A stretch of DNA of 64,000 nt from Deinococci bacterium (GCA_030149325.1 JASBRS010000002.1:34272-98271), one strand, 5' to 3'; shown: positions 27,602 through 36,062, numbered from the stretch's first letter. Numbers and translations are program-made. The notes: generated from the sequence alone by a model not told the origin.

Positions 27602-27622
27602 CCACACCTCCCAAACTCCACG

Positions 27623-27628
27623 ATGCTA
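27623..27628 (-). promoter_or_regulatory. -10 box of the 3D-domain gene
   Basis: TAGCAT on the minus strand, 21 bases before the ATG. Confidence 0.45.
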
Positions 27629-27682
27629 AACCACCCGGGGCCCCGCGCTGTGACGGCTGGGCAACAGCCCTGCACCGGCCGA

Positions 27683-27691
27683 TGGTAGACA
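27683..27691 (+). promoter_or_regulatory. Extended -10 promoter of the GT2 fusion gene
   Basis: TGG then TAGACA; predicted start near 27698 leaves a leader of about 114 bases. Confidence 0.45.
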
Positions 27692-27692
27692 A

Positions 27693-27792
27693 GGTGGCGT
27701 ACGACCCCCAGGACGAGTCGCAGACGGCCAGGAAGGCCGCAGGGGACACGGCGACTCCGCGATCCCCGCGCTTCGACCTGGGTACGCACACC
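27693..27792 (+). ncRNA. Candidate structured leader RNA upstream of the GT2 fusion gene
   Basis: Nested complementary arms: 27693-27701 with 27783-27792 (one A bulge), 27707-27712 (CCCAGG) with 27777-27782 (CCTGGG), 27716-27721 (AGTCGC) with 27751-27756 (GCGACT), and an inner hairpin 27726-27729 / 27735-27738. It does not match the c-di-GMP or c-di-AMP riboswitch consensus I know. Could be a cis-regulatory RNA. Confidence 0.45.
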
Positions 27793-27811
27793 ACGGATGG
27801 GGACTCACTAG

Positions 27812-30562
27812 ATGCCAACGTTCTTCGGCCTGTCCGCGATGCCTACGACCCTCTTGAACGCGGCCCTCGGGGTCCTCCGAGACCGCAGCGTGCCGGTGCG
27901 CGGCCGTGATCGTGTGGCGGTGATCTCGCCCATGTACAACGAGGAGGCCGGGGCGGCCCGGGCGCTGGCCTCGCTCCTCACCCAGGATCCCGAGCCCGAC
28001 GAGCTGGCGATCAGCATCAACGGCTCGGGCGACCGTACCTACGACGTGGTGGCTGCGACGCTGACGAGCTTCGGTTTCCGCCGGCTCGAGCTGGGCACGG
28101 CCCCGGGGTTCGCCGCCGGCATGGAGCGGTGGCACCACGAGGCGCGGGCCATGTCGGTGCTGGTGTTCGTGTACCGGCAGCGCACGGCGAAGTCCGAGGC
28201 CATCAACAACCTGGTCGGTTGCCCGGTCCTCACCGCCGAGCGCCTGCTGGTGGTCGATGGGGACACCGTCTTCGAGCCCGGCTTCATCCGTGCCCTGGGG
28301 GACAACTACTACCGTCTGCACTACAGGCGCGGGCGCCCCGTGATCGAGGACTACGCCTTGCAGTCGGGGTCGGTCACGTCCTTCGTGCCCGACAGCGCCG
28401 CCCCGCTCCAGCGCTTCATCTCGGCCGGACGAGCGGCCGAGTACGCCTTCGCCGGCGTCCTGCGCCGCGGTCAAGCGACGACCGTCACGCGCTCCGGGGT
28501 GTTCGGCGCGACGCGCCTCTACACCGTCGTGGGCTGCGGCTTCGCCGCGCGGCGCGACGTGTTGCCGATGCCGCCCGATACCCAGACGGAGGACCACGAC
28601 CTGACGCTCGCCGCCCAGTCGACGTTCACCAGGGTCGAGCGGGCCTCGCCGGCGGAGCTCGACCGGCGCGGCTTCCGGCTGGTGCAGGACGGCCGGGAGC
28701 TGCCCTTCTCCGAGGCGTTCGACGCGCACGACGAGATCGAGATCCGCCACGGCGGCGGCGCGCGCTTCGTGGGCGAGGCCCTGATGGCGACGGAGGACCC
28801 GGCGCACGTCGGCGGCTACCTGCGGCAGATCGAACGCTGGAACGGCGGCGGCATCCAGAACGCTCTCAAGCGCATCTGGGGCGACGCCTCCGAGCGGCGC
28901 CTGACGGCGAACGTGCGCTTCACGGTGTTGGCGGCCCAGTTCGAGAACGTGCTGGGGCTCTTGCTGCTGTTCCTGTTCCCGGCGCTGCTGGCGCTGGGCC
29001 TGGCGGGCACGCTGGACCTCCACGCCATCGTGCGCAACCTCGGGCTGTGGGTGGGGGTGGACGTGAGCGCCACGCTGTCGATGGCGTTCGTGGGGTTCCA
29101 TCGCCAGGCGCGGCACCGCGGGCGCGGTCGGCGTGCGGCCCTGGTCGAGGCCTTCGTCCGGACCGCGAACTCCTGGTTGCCGTACAGCCTGCTCAAGATC
29201 GCCAACCCGGTGAGCTTCGTGGCCGCCGCCACCCACGCCGTTCCCGCCTTCGTACGCGAGCGGCGGATGGCGCGGCAGCGCAGGCCCAAGACGCTGGGGG
29301 TCACATGGGAGCGGCCGACCGTCCGCGCGGTCGACCGGCGCACGGTCGGCACCGCCGCCAGCATGGTGGCGACGTTGACCGTGGTGTTCGCCTCGGTGCT
29401 GATGCTGGCGCCCTCCACCAACGCCGATCGCCTCGCGACCGACCGTCTGCTGCGGACCACCGCCCGCTTGAACATGAACCAGCACGATGGCTTGCCGTTG
29501 CACGTCGTTGCCACCATGGCCGGTGCCGGCGGCGTCTCCGTAGCGCGGCTGCCCGCCCGCGCGGACGTGGCGCGGGTGTCGGTCGCTGCCCTCGGCATCG
29601 CGCCGGAGGCGGTGGCGGGCGTGCCCGTGACGGGCCCCACCACGGTGGTGCTGCAGCCGCCGAGCGCCCGAGCCGCGGTCGCGCAGGCGATCCCGCGCGC
29701 CGCCGCTCCCGTGGGCGCGCTCGGAACCGGCCCCACCGCGGCCGCCCCCCTCTCGGGGTACTGCCGGCCCGCCTTCCTGGCCAACGCCGCAGCGGCCCCC
29801 CGGTTCCTGCCGGGCACCGCCGCGGAGTACCACCCACTGAGCGCCTGGGACCTGCAGATGCTGGGTCGGCTGGCGCCGCTGGAGCCCTACCTGGTGCAGG
29901 CGTCGACCGCCTACGATGTGGCGCCGGGATTGCTCCTGCAGGTCCTGATCAACGAGTCGTACCTCGACCCGCTGGCCGTCGGCGAGACCGGCGACAAGGG
30001 GCTGTCGCAGATGACGTCGGACGCCCTCACGCTGCTGCGGGCCGTCTCCGACGATCGGGGTTCCCCGCTGTACAACCCGCACCTGCTTCAGGGCGCGTTC
30101 AACGTCTTCGATCCCGACTTCTCCATCTGCGCGGGGGCCGCCAAGCTCCGCTGGGCGGCGACGCGACCGGACGTCACCAGCGATGCCCAGGCCTACGCGC
30201 TCTACATCAACCCCGTCTACGGCCTCACCAAGAAGGGCGAGGTGGCGCCCATGCTGGCCGACGCCGTCGGCGCCATGCAGCGCCTCGGGCCGCTGGTGCG
30301 CACCCTCGGCAGCGCCTACGCTGCCTACCGGGCCGACCCGGCCTCGGTGGCGGAGCCCGACCGCAAGCTCCTCGAGCTGAGCGCCGAGGTCGCGGAGGGT
30401 CGCGTCGACATGGCCACGGCCTACCGTCGCAGCCGCGACCTGGTGGCCGCCGACGGCGTCCGCGACGCGTCGATGTACGTCTCGGTGCTGAACCGGCTCT
30501 ATCCCCGCCCGAGCGAGGCGACGGTCAACGCCGCTACCCAGGCCAGCGCTAGTAGGCCGTGA
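27812..30562 (+). CDS. GT2 glycosyltransferase fused to a lytic-transglycosylase-like domain
   Basis: 916 residues, two enzymes in one chain. Residues ~34-350 are a processive-type GT2: VISPMYNEE, DGD at 149-151 (metal/nucleotide-sugar), TED at 259-261 and Q339-I-E-R-W343. Hydrophobic helices follow near 378-400, 408-428 and 514-533. An Ala/Pro-rich linker leads to an SLT-like domain (~690-800): AYDVAPGLLLQVLINES with candidate catalytic Glu715, then GDKGLSQM. Topology would place the GT inside and the lytic domain outside. There are fewer membrane helices than in BcsA-type synthases. The product is unknown. Confidence 0.82.
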   Translation: MPTFFGLSAMPTTLLNAALGVLRDRSVPVRGRDRVAVISPMYNEEAGAARALASLLTQDPEPDELAISINGSGDRTYDVVAATLTSFGFRRLELGTAPGFAAGMERWHHEARAMSVLVFVYRQRTAKSEAINNLVGCPVLTAERLLVVDGDTVFEPGFIRALGDNYYRLHYRRGRPVIEDYALQSGSVTSFVPDSAAPLQRFISAGRAAEYAFAGVLRRGQATTVTRSGVFGATRLYTVVGCGFAARRDVLPMPPDTQTEDHDLTLAAQSTFTRVERASPAELDRRGFRLVQDGRELPFSEAFDAHDEIEIRHGGGARFVGEALMATEDPAHVGGYLRQIERWNGGGIQNALKRIWGDASERRLTANVRFTVLAAQFENVLGLLLLFLFPALLALGLAGTLDLHAIVRNLGLWVGVDVSATLSMAFVGFHRQARHRGRGRRAALVEAFVRTANSWLPYSLLKIANPVSFVAAATHAVPAFVRERRMARQRRPKTLGVTWERPTVRAVDRRTVGTAASMVATLTVVFASVLMLAPSTNADRLATDRLLRTTARLNMNQHDGLPLHVVATMAGAGGVSVARLPARADVARVSVAALGIAPEAVAGVPVTGPTTVVLQPPSARAAVAQAIPRAAAPVGALGTGPTAAAPLSGYCRPAFLANAAAAPRFLPGTAAEYHPLSAWDLQMLGRLAPLEPYLVQASTAYDVAPGLLLQVLINESYLDPLAVGETGDKGLSQMTSDALTLLRAVSDDRGSPLYNPHLLQGAFNVFDPDFSICAGAAKLRWAATRPDVTSDAQAYALYINPVYGLTKKGEVAPMLADAVGAMQRLGPLVRTLGSAYAAYRADPASVAEPDRKLLELSAEVAEGRVDMATAYRRSRDLVAADGVRDASMYVSVLNRLYPRPSEATVNAATQASASRP

Positions 30563-31778
30563 TCCTCACCAGCGAACCGCCCATGTCCGTCAGGTAGAGC
30601 TGACCGTCGAGCGTCTCGACGAACGAGGTGATCTGGTAATCGGTGTCGGCGAGCAGCTCGACGCGGTCGGTGCCGTTCGGCTGGCGGGCCAGCGACCAGA
30701 TGCGCCCCTCCTCGAAGTCCCCGTAGAGGTAGCGTCCCTCCAGGCTAGGGAAGCGGCTGCCGCGCACCACCACGCCCCCGGTGACGGCGTCGCCCCCCTG
30801 CGGATCGATCGAGGGGTGAGCGTAGGCGGCGGCGGGGGGGAGGAGCGGCAGCGTGGCGCACTGCGGGTCGACGAGCCCGGGCGTGTCGGGGAAGGCCTGG
30901 CACTCCGGGCCCTCGCGGATCGGCCAGCCGTAGTTGCCCCCCTTGACGATGCGGTCGACCTCCTCCCAGCGATCGTTGCCGACGTCGCCGAGGTAGAGGT
31001 CGCCGGTCGCGGGGTCGAACGCCATCTTCCAGGGGTTGCGGAAGCCGTAGGCCCAGATCTCCCCCCGCGCGCCGGAACGTCCCGCGAACGGGTTGGATGC
31101 GGGGATGACGTAGGGGTCGCCGTGGTCGACGTCGATGCGCAGCACCTTGCCGCGCAGGGTGGAGAGGTCCTGGGCCACGAAGGGCGGTTCGTGGAGCCAG
31201 TGGTTGGCCTCCTGGCCGTCGCCGGTGCTGATGTAGAGGTAGCCGTCGGGACCGAAGGCGAGCTGGCCGCCGTGGTGGAAGGGCTGGTCGACGGGGACGC
31301 GCAGGACGAGCTTGCGGTAGCTGGGATCGGCCGCCGCGAGGGAGGGCAGCGCTCGGAACTCCATCACCACCAGGTCGTCGCTTCCGACCTCGACGTAGGC
31401 GGCGTAGAAGCGCCGGTCGCGCGGGTAGCCCGGGTGGAAGGCGATGGTGTAGAAGCCGTCCTCCCCGCTCAGGGCGGTGACGTCTCCGGCCAGGTCGAGG
31501 AAGGGCCTGGGGAGCAGGGTGCCGTTCTGGTAGACGCGAACGGTGCCGGCCAGCTCCGAGATGTAGAGCTTGCCGTCGCGGCTGCCGTCGGTGGTCGCCG
31601 AGACGGGGAGCTCGAGCCCCTGCAACACCGGCTCGAAGCGCAGGTGCGTGGTGGCCGGCGAGACCGGTGGCACGGGCTGCAGCGGGGGGGCGTCGGCCGC
31701 GGCGTGGAGCGGCGCCAGTGAGATCAGGACGGCCAGGGCCCGGACGAGCTTCGCGAGGGGATCAGGGGAGACGCGCAC
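30549..31778 (-). CDS. PQQ-dependent sugar dehydrogenase-like secreted protein
   Basis: 409 residues. N-terminal signal peptide (about 1-28), then a six-bladed beta-propeller of the soluble glucose/aldose dehydrogenase family: LELPVSATT, HHGGQLAFGPDGYLYISTGDG, YGFRNPWKMAFDP, GGNYGWPIREG. The family oxidises aldoses in the periplasm with PQQ and calcium; many relatives lack proven activity. Its last 14 bases overlap the convergent end of the GT2 fusion. Leaderless GTG at 31778, 6 bases after TAGCCT. Confidence 0.85.
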   Translation of the reverse strand: MRVSPDPLAKLVRALAVLISLAPLHAAADAPPLQPVPPVSPATTHLRFEPVLQGLELPVSATTDGSRDGKLYISELAGTVRVYQNGTLLPRPFLDLAGDVTALSGEDGFYTIAFHPGYPRDRRFYAAYVEVGSDDLVVMEFRALPSLAAADPSYRKLVLRVPVDQPFHHGGQLAFGPDGYLYISTGDGQEANHWLHEPPFVAQDLSTLRGKVLRIDVDHGDPYVIPASNPFAGRSGARGEIWAYGFRNPWKMAFDPATGDLYLGDVGNDRWEEVDRIVKGGNYGWPIREGPECQAFPDTPGLVDPQCATLPLLPPAAAYAHPSIDPQGGDAVTGGVVVRGSRFPSLEGRYLYGDFEEGRIWSLARQPNGTDRVELLADTDYQITSFVETLDGQLYLTDMGGSLVRITAY

Positions 31779-31784
31779 GTTCCA

Positions 31785-31790
31785 AGGCTA
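31785..31790 (-). promoter_or_regulatory. -10 box of the PQQ-type dehydrogenase gene
   Basis: TAGCCT on the minus strand, 6 bases before the GTG. Confidence 0.55.
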
Positions 31791-31843
31791 CACCGCGGTG
31801 TCGGGGTCGCCCCCGACCGAGCTCCGTGGGAGTCGGGCCGCCG

Positions 31844-32857
31844 TCAGCGGCTGGCGGTGGCGTCGGCTCCCGGAGCGAGGTGGGTGCGTGCCGCCTGTAC
31901 CACCGCTACGGAGTTGTCGAGACGCCAGTCCATGTCGTTGTTCTGGTTGAACCAGACCAGCGCACGGATGCGTGGGAACTCTGTGCTGGACAGCATCGAG
32001 GCCACCCATGCGGCCTTGTTGCCGCCGACGCCGGTGGAGGCCACCTCGGCGATCCACACCGGCTGCGGCCCGAGCGCCGTGATGCGTCGGTACGGCGTGC
32101 GGAAGATGGCGTCGAAGCTCTGCCAGCTGCTCCAGGACTGGGTGGTGCCCCAGTTGTAGCCGTCCAGGGCCAGGACGTCGACGTAGGCCGTCCCGGGGTA
32201 GTAGCGCTCCATGGCGTTGGCCGGCGTACGCGGCTGGTCGGTCACGTTCGGCGACCACACCCAGCGCACGTTGGTCGCGCCCTCGGCGCGGAAGACGTCG
32301 ACGATGTGGCGCCAGGCCTTCACGAACGTCGCCGGGTCGCCGTTCCAGGGCTCCCAGTTGCCGTTCATCTCCGGGAGGGGGCGGACGTACACCAACCCGG
32401 GCGTCACCCGCACGCCGTCGGCGAAGTCACGGATGATGCGGTCGTAGCTGCCTGCGGCGATGCCCTGGACCGATCGATGGTGGGGCTGCCAGGTGATCAT
32501 GGGGATGCGCCCGCCGGCGCTGGCGGCCTCCACCAGCTTCACGTCGTAGGGCGTGTCCCAGTTCATGAACCAGTGCACGATGTCGAGCCGGCGACCGAGC
32601 AGGTCCTCGAGCTGGTGGACGGGCTCCATGCCCTTCCACACGCCCCCGTAGGTGAAGGCCCCGAACATGGGAGCGGTGGGGGCTTCTGCGGGCGAGGGCG
32701 GAACGGGCGCCGAAGGCGGAGCGCCGGCGCAGCCCGAGGCCGCCAGTCCCAGCGCTAGCAGACACGCCACCACCGCCATGCGTAGCCGCGCCGCTCGGGG
32801 CGTGAGCCTGCCCACCGCCGTGGTGGTCGCTGTCCGGATGATGTTGGCGTCGCGCAT
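31844..32857 (-). CDS. GH26-like glycoside hydrolase lipoprotein
   Basis: 337 residues. The signal sequence ends in a lipobox-like AASGC (about residue 43), so probably membrane anchored outside the cell. (beta/alpha)8 features of GH26: FGAFTYGG, VHWFMNWDTPYD, YVRPLPEMNGNWEPW with the acid/base Glu, and VWIAEVASTGV with the nucleophile Glu. GH26 enzymes cleave beta-mannans or related beta-glycans. Start ATG 32857 has GGGGA upstream; the open frame continues further but without homology. Confidence 0.85.
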   Translation of the reverse strand: MRDANIIRTATTTAVGRLTPRAARLRMAVVACLLALGLAASGCAGAPPSAPVPPSPAEAPTAPMFGAFTYGGVWKGMEPVHQLEDLLGRRLDIVHWFMNWDTPYDVKLVEAASAGGRIPMITWQPHHRSVQGIAAGSYDRIIRDFADGVRVTPGLVYVRPLPEMNGNWEPWNGDPATFVKAWRHIVDVFRAEGATNVRWVWSPNVTDQPRTPANAMERYYPGTAYVDVLALDGYNWGTTQSWSSWQSFDAIFRTPYRRITALGPQPVWIAEVASTGVGGNKAAWVASMLSSTEFPRIRALVWFNQNNDMDWRLDNSVAVVQAARTHLAPGADATASR

Positions 32858-32928
32858 GCCCGTCCCCGCTCCGTGGTTGTCGGGGCGCCTGACCGGCGTT
32901 GGGGAAGCCTGCATGCCGCGGACCTGCC

Positions 32929-33000
32929 TGGCCGGTTGCGCTACTCGCTCCACCTGCCCCAAGCGCCCAAATGCAGGACAGGTTTCATCGCATCCGAGGG
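32929..33000 (-). repeat. Tandem leader element, copy 1
   Basis: About 72 bp sharing 26 identical bases (32929-32954) and much of the rest with 33112-33183. Hairpin arms here are CCTGCCC (32953-32959) and GGACAGG (32976-32982), different in sequence from copy 2 but still largely complementary. Confidence 0.6.
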
Positions 33001-33015
33001 TCCTGGCTCGGCCGG

Positions 33016-33110
33016 GAGGCGGATCGCCTCGACGACCGGGACGTACCCTGGTCGGTCCCCGGGGGGACCGCTGTGGACGCACGTTCGGCTAGGGATGAGG
33101 TACGCTCATC
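33016..33110 (-). ncRNA. Hairpin cluster between the two leader elements
   Basis: Four consecutive inverted repeats: 33016-33021/33025-33030, 33033-33040/33046-33054, 33054-33060/33063-33069 and 33094-33099/33105-33110. Together with the flanking element copies, they make the whole upstream region look like folded RNA. Confidence 0.45.
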
Positions 33111-33111
33111 T

Positions 33112-33183
33112 TGGCCGGTTGCGCTACTCGCTCCACCCGTTTCAAGCGCCCACGTTCGGAAACGGGCTTCATCGCGTCCAAGG
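33112..33183 (-). repeat. Tandem leader element, copy 2
   Basis: Second copy of the ~72-bp element, 183 bp from copy 1 in the same orientation. Hairpin arms CCCGTTTC (33136-33143) and GAAACGGG (33159-33166) form a perfect 8-bp stem. A GTTGGG / CCCAAC hairpin (33183-33199) adjoins it. Confidence 0.6.
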
Positions 33184-33205
33184 TTGGGACGTGCCCAACG
33201 CCCGC

Positions 33206-33211
33206 AGTATA
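33206..33211 (-). promoter_or_regulatory. -10 box for the structured leader of the GH26 gene
   Basis: TATACT on the minus strand. Predicted start near 33199, so the GH26 mRNA would carry both element copies in a ~340-base leader. Confidence 0.5.
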
Positions 33212-33347
33212 GCTCCCAACGCCGTCAGCATACGTGAAATCTCGCGCGTGGTGGAATTCACACGGTCTTAACCTGCCACCCGGAAACTTCCCATGATCGA
33301 CGCTGCCGGCGGGCGTCCGGGCGTCGTCGCCGACCTCGGCGAGCGGG

Positions 33348-33353
33348 TACGAT
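33348..33353 (+). promoter_or_regulatory. -10 box of tgt
   Basis: TACGAT; predicted start near 33360, a leader of about 7 bases before ATG 33367. Confidence 0.45.
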
Positions 33354-33366
33354 GTGCGGGCTCCCC

Positions 33367-34593
33367 ATGGACCCACTCGCCCTCACCTTCACCGTCCAGG
33401 CGCGCCGTGGCCACGCCCGGCTGGGCCTGCTGACCACGCCCCACGGCGCCGTGCGCACGCCCGCGTTCGTGGCGGTGGGGACGCAGGCGGCGGTCAAGGG
33501 CGTGACGCCCGAGGCCGTCGCCGGCGCCGGCACGCAGGTGCTGTTCGCCAACACCTACCACCTCTACCTGCGGCCGGGCGCCGAGCTGGTGGCACGGCAC
33601 GGCGGCCTGCACCGCTTCATGAACTGGAGCGGTCCGATCCTGACCGATTCGGGAGGCTTCCAGGTGTTCTCGCTGGGCGCCTCGATCGAGCACGGCGTGG
33701 GCAAGGTGGCGTCGATCTTCCCGGGGGAGGCGCCGGCTCGGCGCACCCCGGGGGGCGACTCGATGGTGCGGATCCGAGAGGACGGCGTGCGTTTCAAGAG
33801 CCACATCGACGGCAGCCTGCATACCTTCTCGCCGGAGGTCTCGATCGCCGTGCAGCGGGCTCTCGGGGCCGACATGGTGCTGGCCTTCGACGAGTGCACC
33901 AGCCCCCTGCACGACGAGGCGTACACGCGCACCTCGATGCACCGCACCCACCGCTGGGCCGAGCGCAGCCTGGCCGCCTTCGAGGCCTCGACGCCCCAGC
34001 ACGGCTACCCCCAGGCGCTGTACGGCGTGGTCCAGGGCGGGGCGTTCCGCGAGCTGCGCGAACAGAGCGCGACGACCATCGGCGCCATGCCGTTCGACGG
34101 CATCGCCATCGGCGGCAACCTCGGCGCGACCCTCCAGGACATGTACGCGGTGCTCGACTGGACGGTGCCGTTGCTCCCGCACGAGCGCCCGCGCCACCTG
34201 CTCGGCATCGGCGACGTCCCCAGCATCCTCGAGGCGGTCGAGCGCGGCGTCGACACCTTCGACTGCGTCACGCCCACCCGCAACGCCCGCAACGGCGCGG
34301 CCTTCGTGCGCCGGAACGACCACGGCGAGCGCCAGCCGGGGTTCCGCATCAACCTGCGCAACGCCCGCTTCGCCGACGATCTCGGGCCGCTGGAGGCCGG
34401 CTGCGACTGCGCCACCTGCCGCAGCTACAGCCGCGCCTACGTGCGCCACCTCTTCAAGGCCAACGAACAGCTCGCGCACCAGCTCGTGACCGTCCACAAT
34501 CTGCGCTTCATGGCGCGCCTGATGGAGGACGTGCGGACCAGCCTGGCCGAGGACCGCTTCGCCGAGCTCAAGGCCGACCTGCTCGGGCGCTGA
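33367..34593 (+). CDS. tgt: tRNA-guanine transglycosylase
   Basis: Exchanges G34 for preQ1 in Asp, Asn, His and Tyr tRNAs, the committed step of queuosine modification. 408 residues. The catalytic pocket has DSGGFQVFSLG and the loop GIGDVPSILEAVERGVDTFDC followed by PTRNARNG. The zinc site is CDCATCRSYSRAYVRHL with a later His. ATG 33367 gives a normal N-terminus; an in-frame ATG at 33352 overlaps the promoter and is not used here. Confidence 0.96.
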   Translation: MDPLALTFTVQARRGHARLGLLTTPHGAVRTPAFVAVGTQAAVKGVTPEAVAGAGTQVLFANTYHLYLRPGAELVARHGGLHRFMNWSGPILTDSGGFQVFSLGASIEHGVGKVASIFPGEAPARRTPGGDSMVRIREDGVRFKSHIDGSLHTFSPEVSIAVQRALGADMVLAFDECTSPLHDEAYTRTSMHRTHRWAERSLAAFEASTPQHGYPQALYGVVQGGAFRELREQSATTIGAMPFDGIAIGGNLGATLQDMYAVLDWTVPLLPHERPRHLLGIGDVPSILEAVERGVDTFDCVTPTRNARNGAAFVRRNDHGERQPGFRINLRNARFADDLGPLEAGCDCATCRSYSRAYVRHLFKANEQLAHQLVTVHNLRFMARLMEDVRTSLAEDRFAELKADLLGR

Positions 34594-34609
34594 GGTCGGA
34601 CGCGGGCCC

Positions 34610-35206
34610 TCAGAAGTTCTTGTCGATCAGATCGATGGTGGTGCCGTCCTGGGTGACGAAGCGTACGATGCCGACCCCGGGCACGAAGAAGAGGTCCATC
34701 ACGGTCCGCCCGCCGTTGCTGGTGAGCGTGGTCTGACGGATCTGCAGGGCGTTGAATCGGCCCGCCTGGGTCTGCACCCCGCGCACGCCCAGCACCTGGG
34801 ACGACAGCGTGATGTCGAAGGCCGGCAGCTTGGTGGTGCTCTGCCACTGCATGCCCGCCTGCAGCGGGCCGGCCGGGTACACCGTGAGCGGCGTCGGGTA
34901 GAGCGTGACCTTGCCCCCGGCGGCGGTGCCGACCGTGACGACCCCGTCGGGACCGAACTGCATGTAGTCCTCGGAGACGGGCACCCCCTGCAGGTAGTGG
35001 GTGAGGACCATCACCGAGCGGCCGTCGACGGTGCGGGGCCCGCTGAGCTGCTGGGTCTCGCCGCTGGAGTAGGTCCAGCTCATGCCGGAGCTGCCAGGGT
35101 AGTAGCCGGCGGGGCTCGCCGCGGCCGCCCAGGCCAGGGCCAGCAGCGCCAGCAGGGCCCCCGGCAGGGCCCATCGCCGTGCGGCGGGGGCGCGTCGTGA
35201 CCGCAT
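34610..35206 (-). CDS. Secreted protein of unknown function
   Basis: 198 residues, not recognised. The signal peptide (about residues 8-33) ends AAAAS. The mature part is predicted beta-rich: SWTYSSGETQQL, VMVLTHYLQG, GVRGVQTQAGRFNALQI and FFVPGVGIVRFVTQDG, which recalls small beta-barrel envelope proteins whose family I cannot name. ATG overlaps the proC stop (TGATG), so it is co-translated with proC; the functional link is unclear. Confidence 0.65.
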   Translation of the reverse strand: MRSRRAPAARRWALPGALLALLALAWAAAASPAGYYPGSSGMSWTYSSGETQQLSGPRTVDGRSVMVLTHYLQGVPVSEDYMQFGPDGVVTVGTAAGGKVTLYPTPLTVYPAGPLQAGMQWQSTTKLPAFDITLSSQVLGVRGVQTQAGRFNALQIRQTTLTSNGGRTVMDLFFVPGVGIVRFVTQDGTTIDLIDKNF

Positions 35207-36003
35207 CACGCGCCGTCCTCCTCGCTCAGCGCCGCGGCGCGCTCGGTGGCCTGCTCGACGGCATCGATGAGCGCGAAGCGCAGCCGGTGGCGCTCGAGGG
35301 CGCGGATACCGGCGATGGCCGTGCCGCCGGCGCTGGCGACCTCGTCCTTCAGTTCGCCCGGGCGCTTGGTCTCGAGCAGGCGGGACGTCGCCAGCAGCAC
35401 CTGGCGTGCCAGGTCGCGGGCGGTGTCGCGGTCGAGCCCGGCGCGGACCCCGCCGTCGGCCAGCGCCTCCGCCACCACGGCGACGAAGGCGGGCCCCGAT
35501 CCGGCCAGGCCGGTGAAGGCGTCGAACAGATCCTCGCGGACCTCGTAGACGCGACCGACCGCACCGAACAGGGTGCGGGCCATGCTGCGGTCCTCGGCGG
35601 TGGCCTCGGGCAGGGCTGCCAGGGCGGTGGCGCTGATCCCCAGGCTGGCCCCCAGGTTGGGCATCGCTCGGATGACGCGTTGGGAACCCACTCGGCGCGC
35701 GATGGTGCGGGCCGTCACGCCCGCCATCAACGACAGGAACGAGGCGTTGCGTTGCGCGACCAGCGGTGCCACGCCCTCGAACGATTGCGGCTTGACCGCC
35801 AGCAGCACGCGTTCGGCGTGGTGCAGGGCGTCGTCGTCGAGGGCGGCCACGCCGTAGCGTTCGGCCAGCTCGGCCAGGCGCCGCGGGTTGGGGTGGTAGA
35901 TGCCGATCTCGTCGGGCTGGAGCACCTCCGCACGGAGCGCTCCCTGGAGCACCGCACCCCCCATCTTGCCGGCGCCGACGATGGCCAGGCGGATGCCGCT
36001 CAC
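35206..36003 (-). CDS. proC: Pyrroline-5-carboxylate reductase
   Basis: Last step of proline synthesis, reducing P5C with NAD(P)H. 265 residues. N-terminal Rossmann motif IVGAGKMGGAV, then LLAVKPQSFEGV, RAMPNLGA and the C-terminal GLAGSGPAFV and DEVASAGGTAIAGI, which is the ProC signature. GTG at 36003 chosen because GAGGGA is upstream; the longer reading adds a basic non-homologous extension. TACAAT promoter at 36057-36062. Confidence 0.94.
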   Translation of the reverse strand: MSGIRLAIVGAGKMGGAVLQGALRAEVLQPDEIGIYHPNPRRLAELAERYGVAALDDDALHHAERVLLAVKPQSFEGVAPLVAQRNASFLSLMAGVTARTIARRVGSQRVIRAMPNLGASLGISATALAALPEATAEDRSMARTLFGAVGRVYEVREDLFDAFTGLAGSGPAFVAVVAEALADGGVRAGLDRDTARDLARQVLLATSRLLETKRPGELKDEVASAGGTAIAGIRALERHRLRFALIDAVEQATERAAALSEEDGA

Positions 36004-36056
36004 GGCGTCCCTCGAGGGGGAAGCGCGGCGAAAGGGGCGGCTCGCGTCACCCGGCC

Positions 36057-36062
36057 ATTGTA
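36057..36062 (-). promoter_or_regulatory. -10 box of proC
   Basis: TACAAT on the minus strand; leader of about 47 bases. Confidence 0.5.

Noticed and set aside
33112..33183. tRNA pseudogene or half-tRNA in the tandem element
   Set aside because: The minus strand has TAGCGCAACCGG, which recalls a D arm, but there is no acceptor, anticodon or T arm and the stem does not pair.
33089..33376. 95-residue minus-strand ORF containing RVERVAQPAK
   Set aside because: The resemblance to the extension of the GH26 frame comes from the duplicated DNA element, not from a conserved protein.
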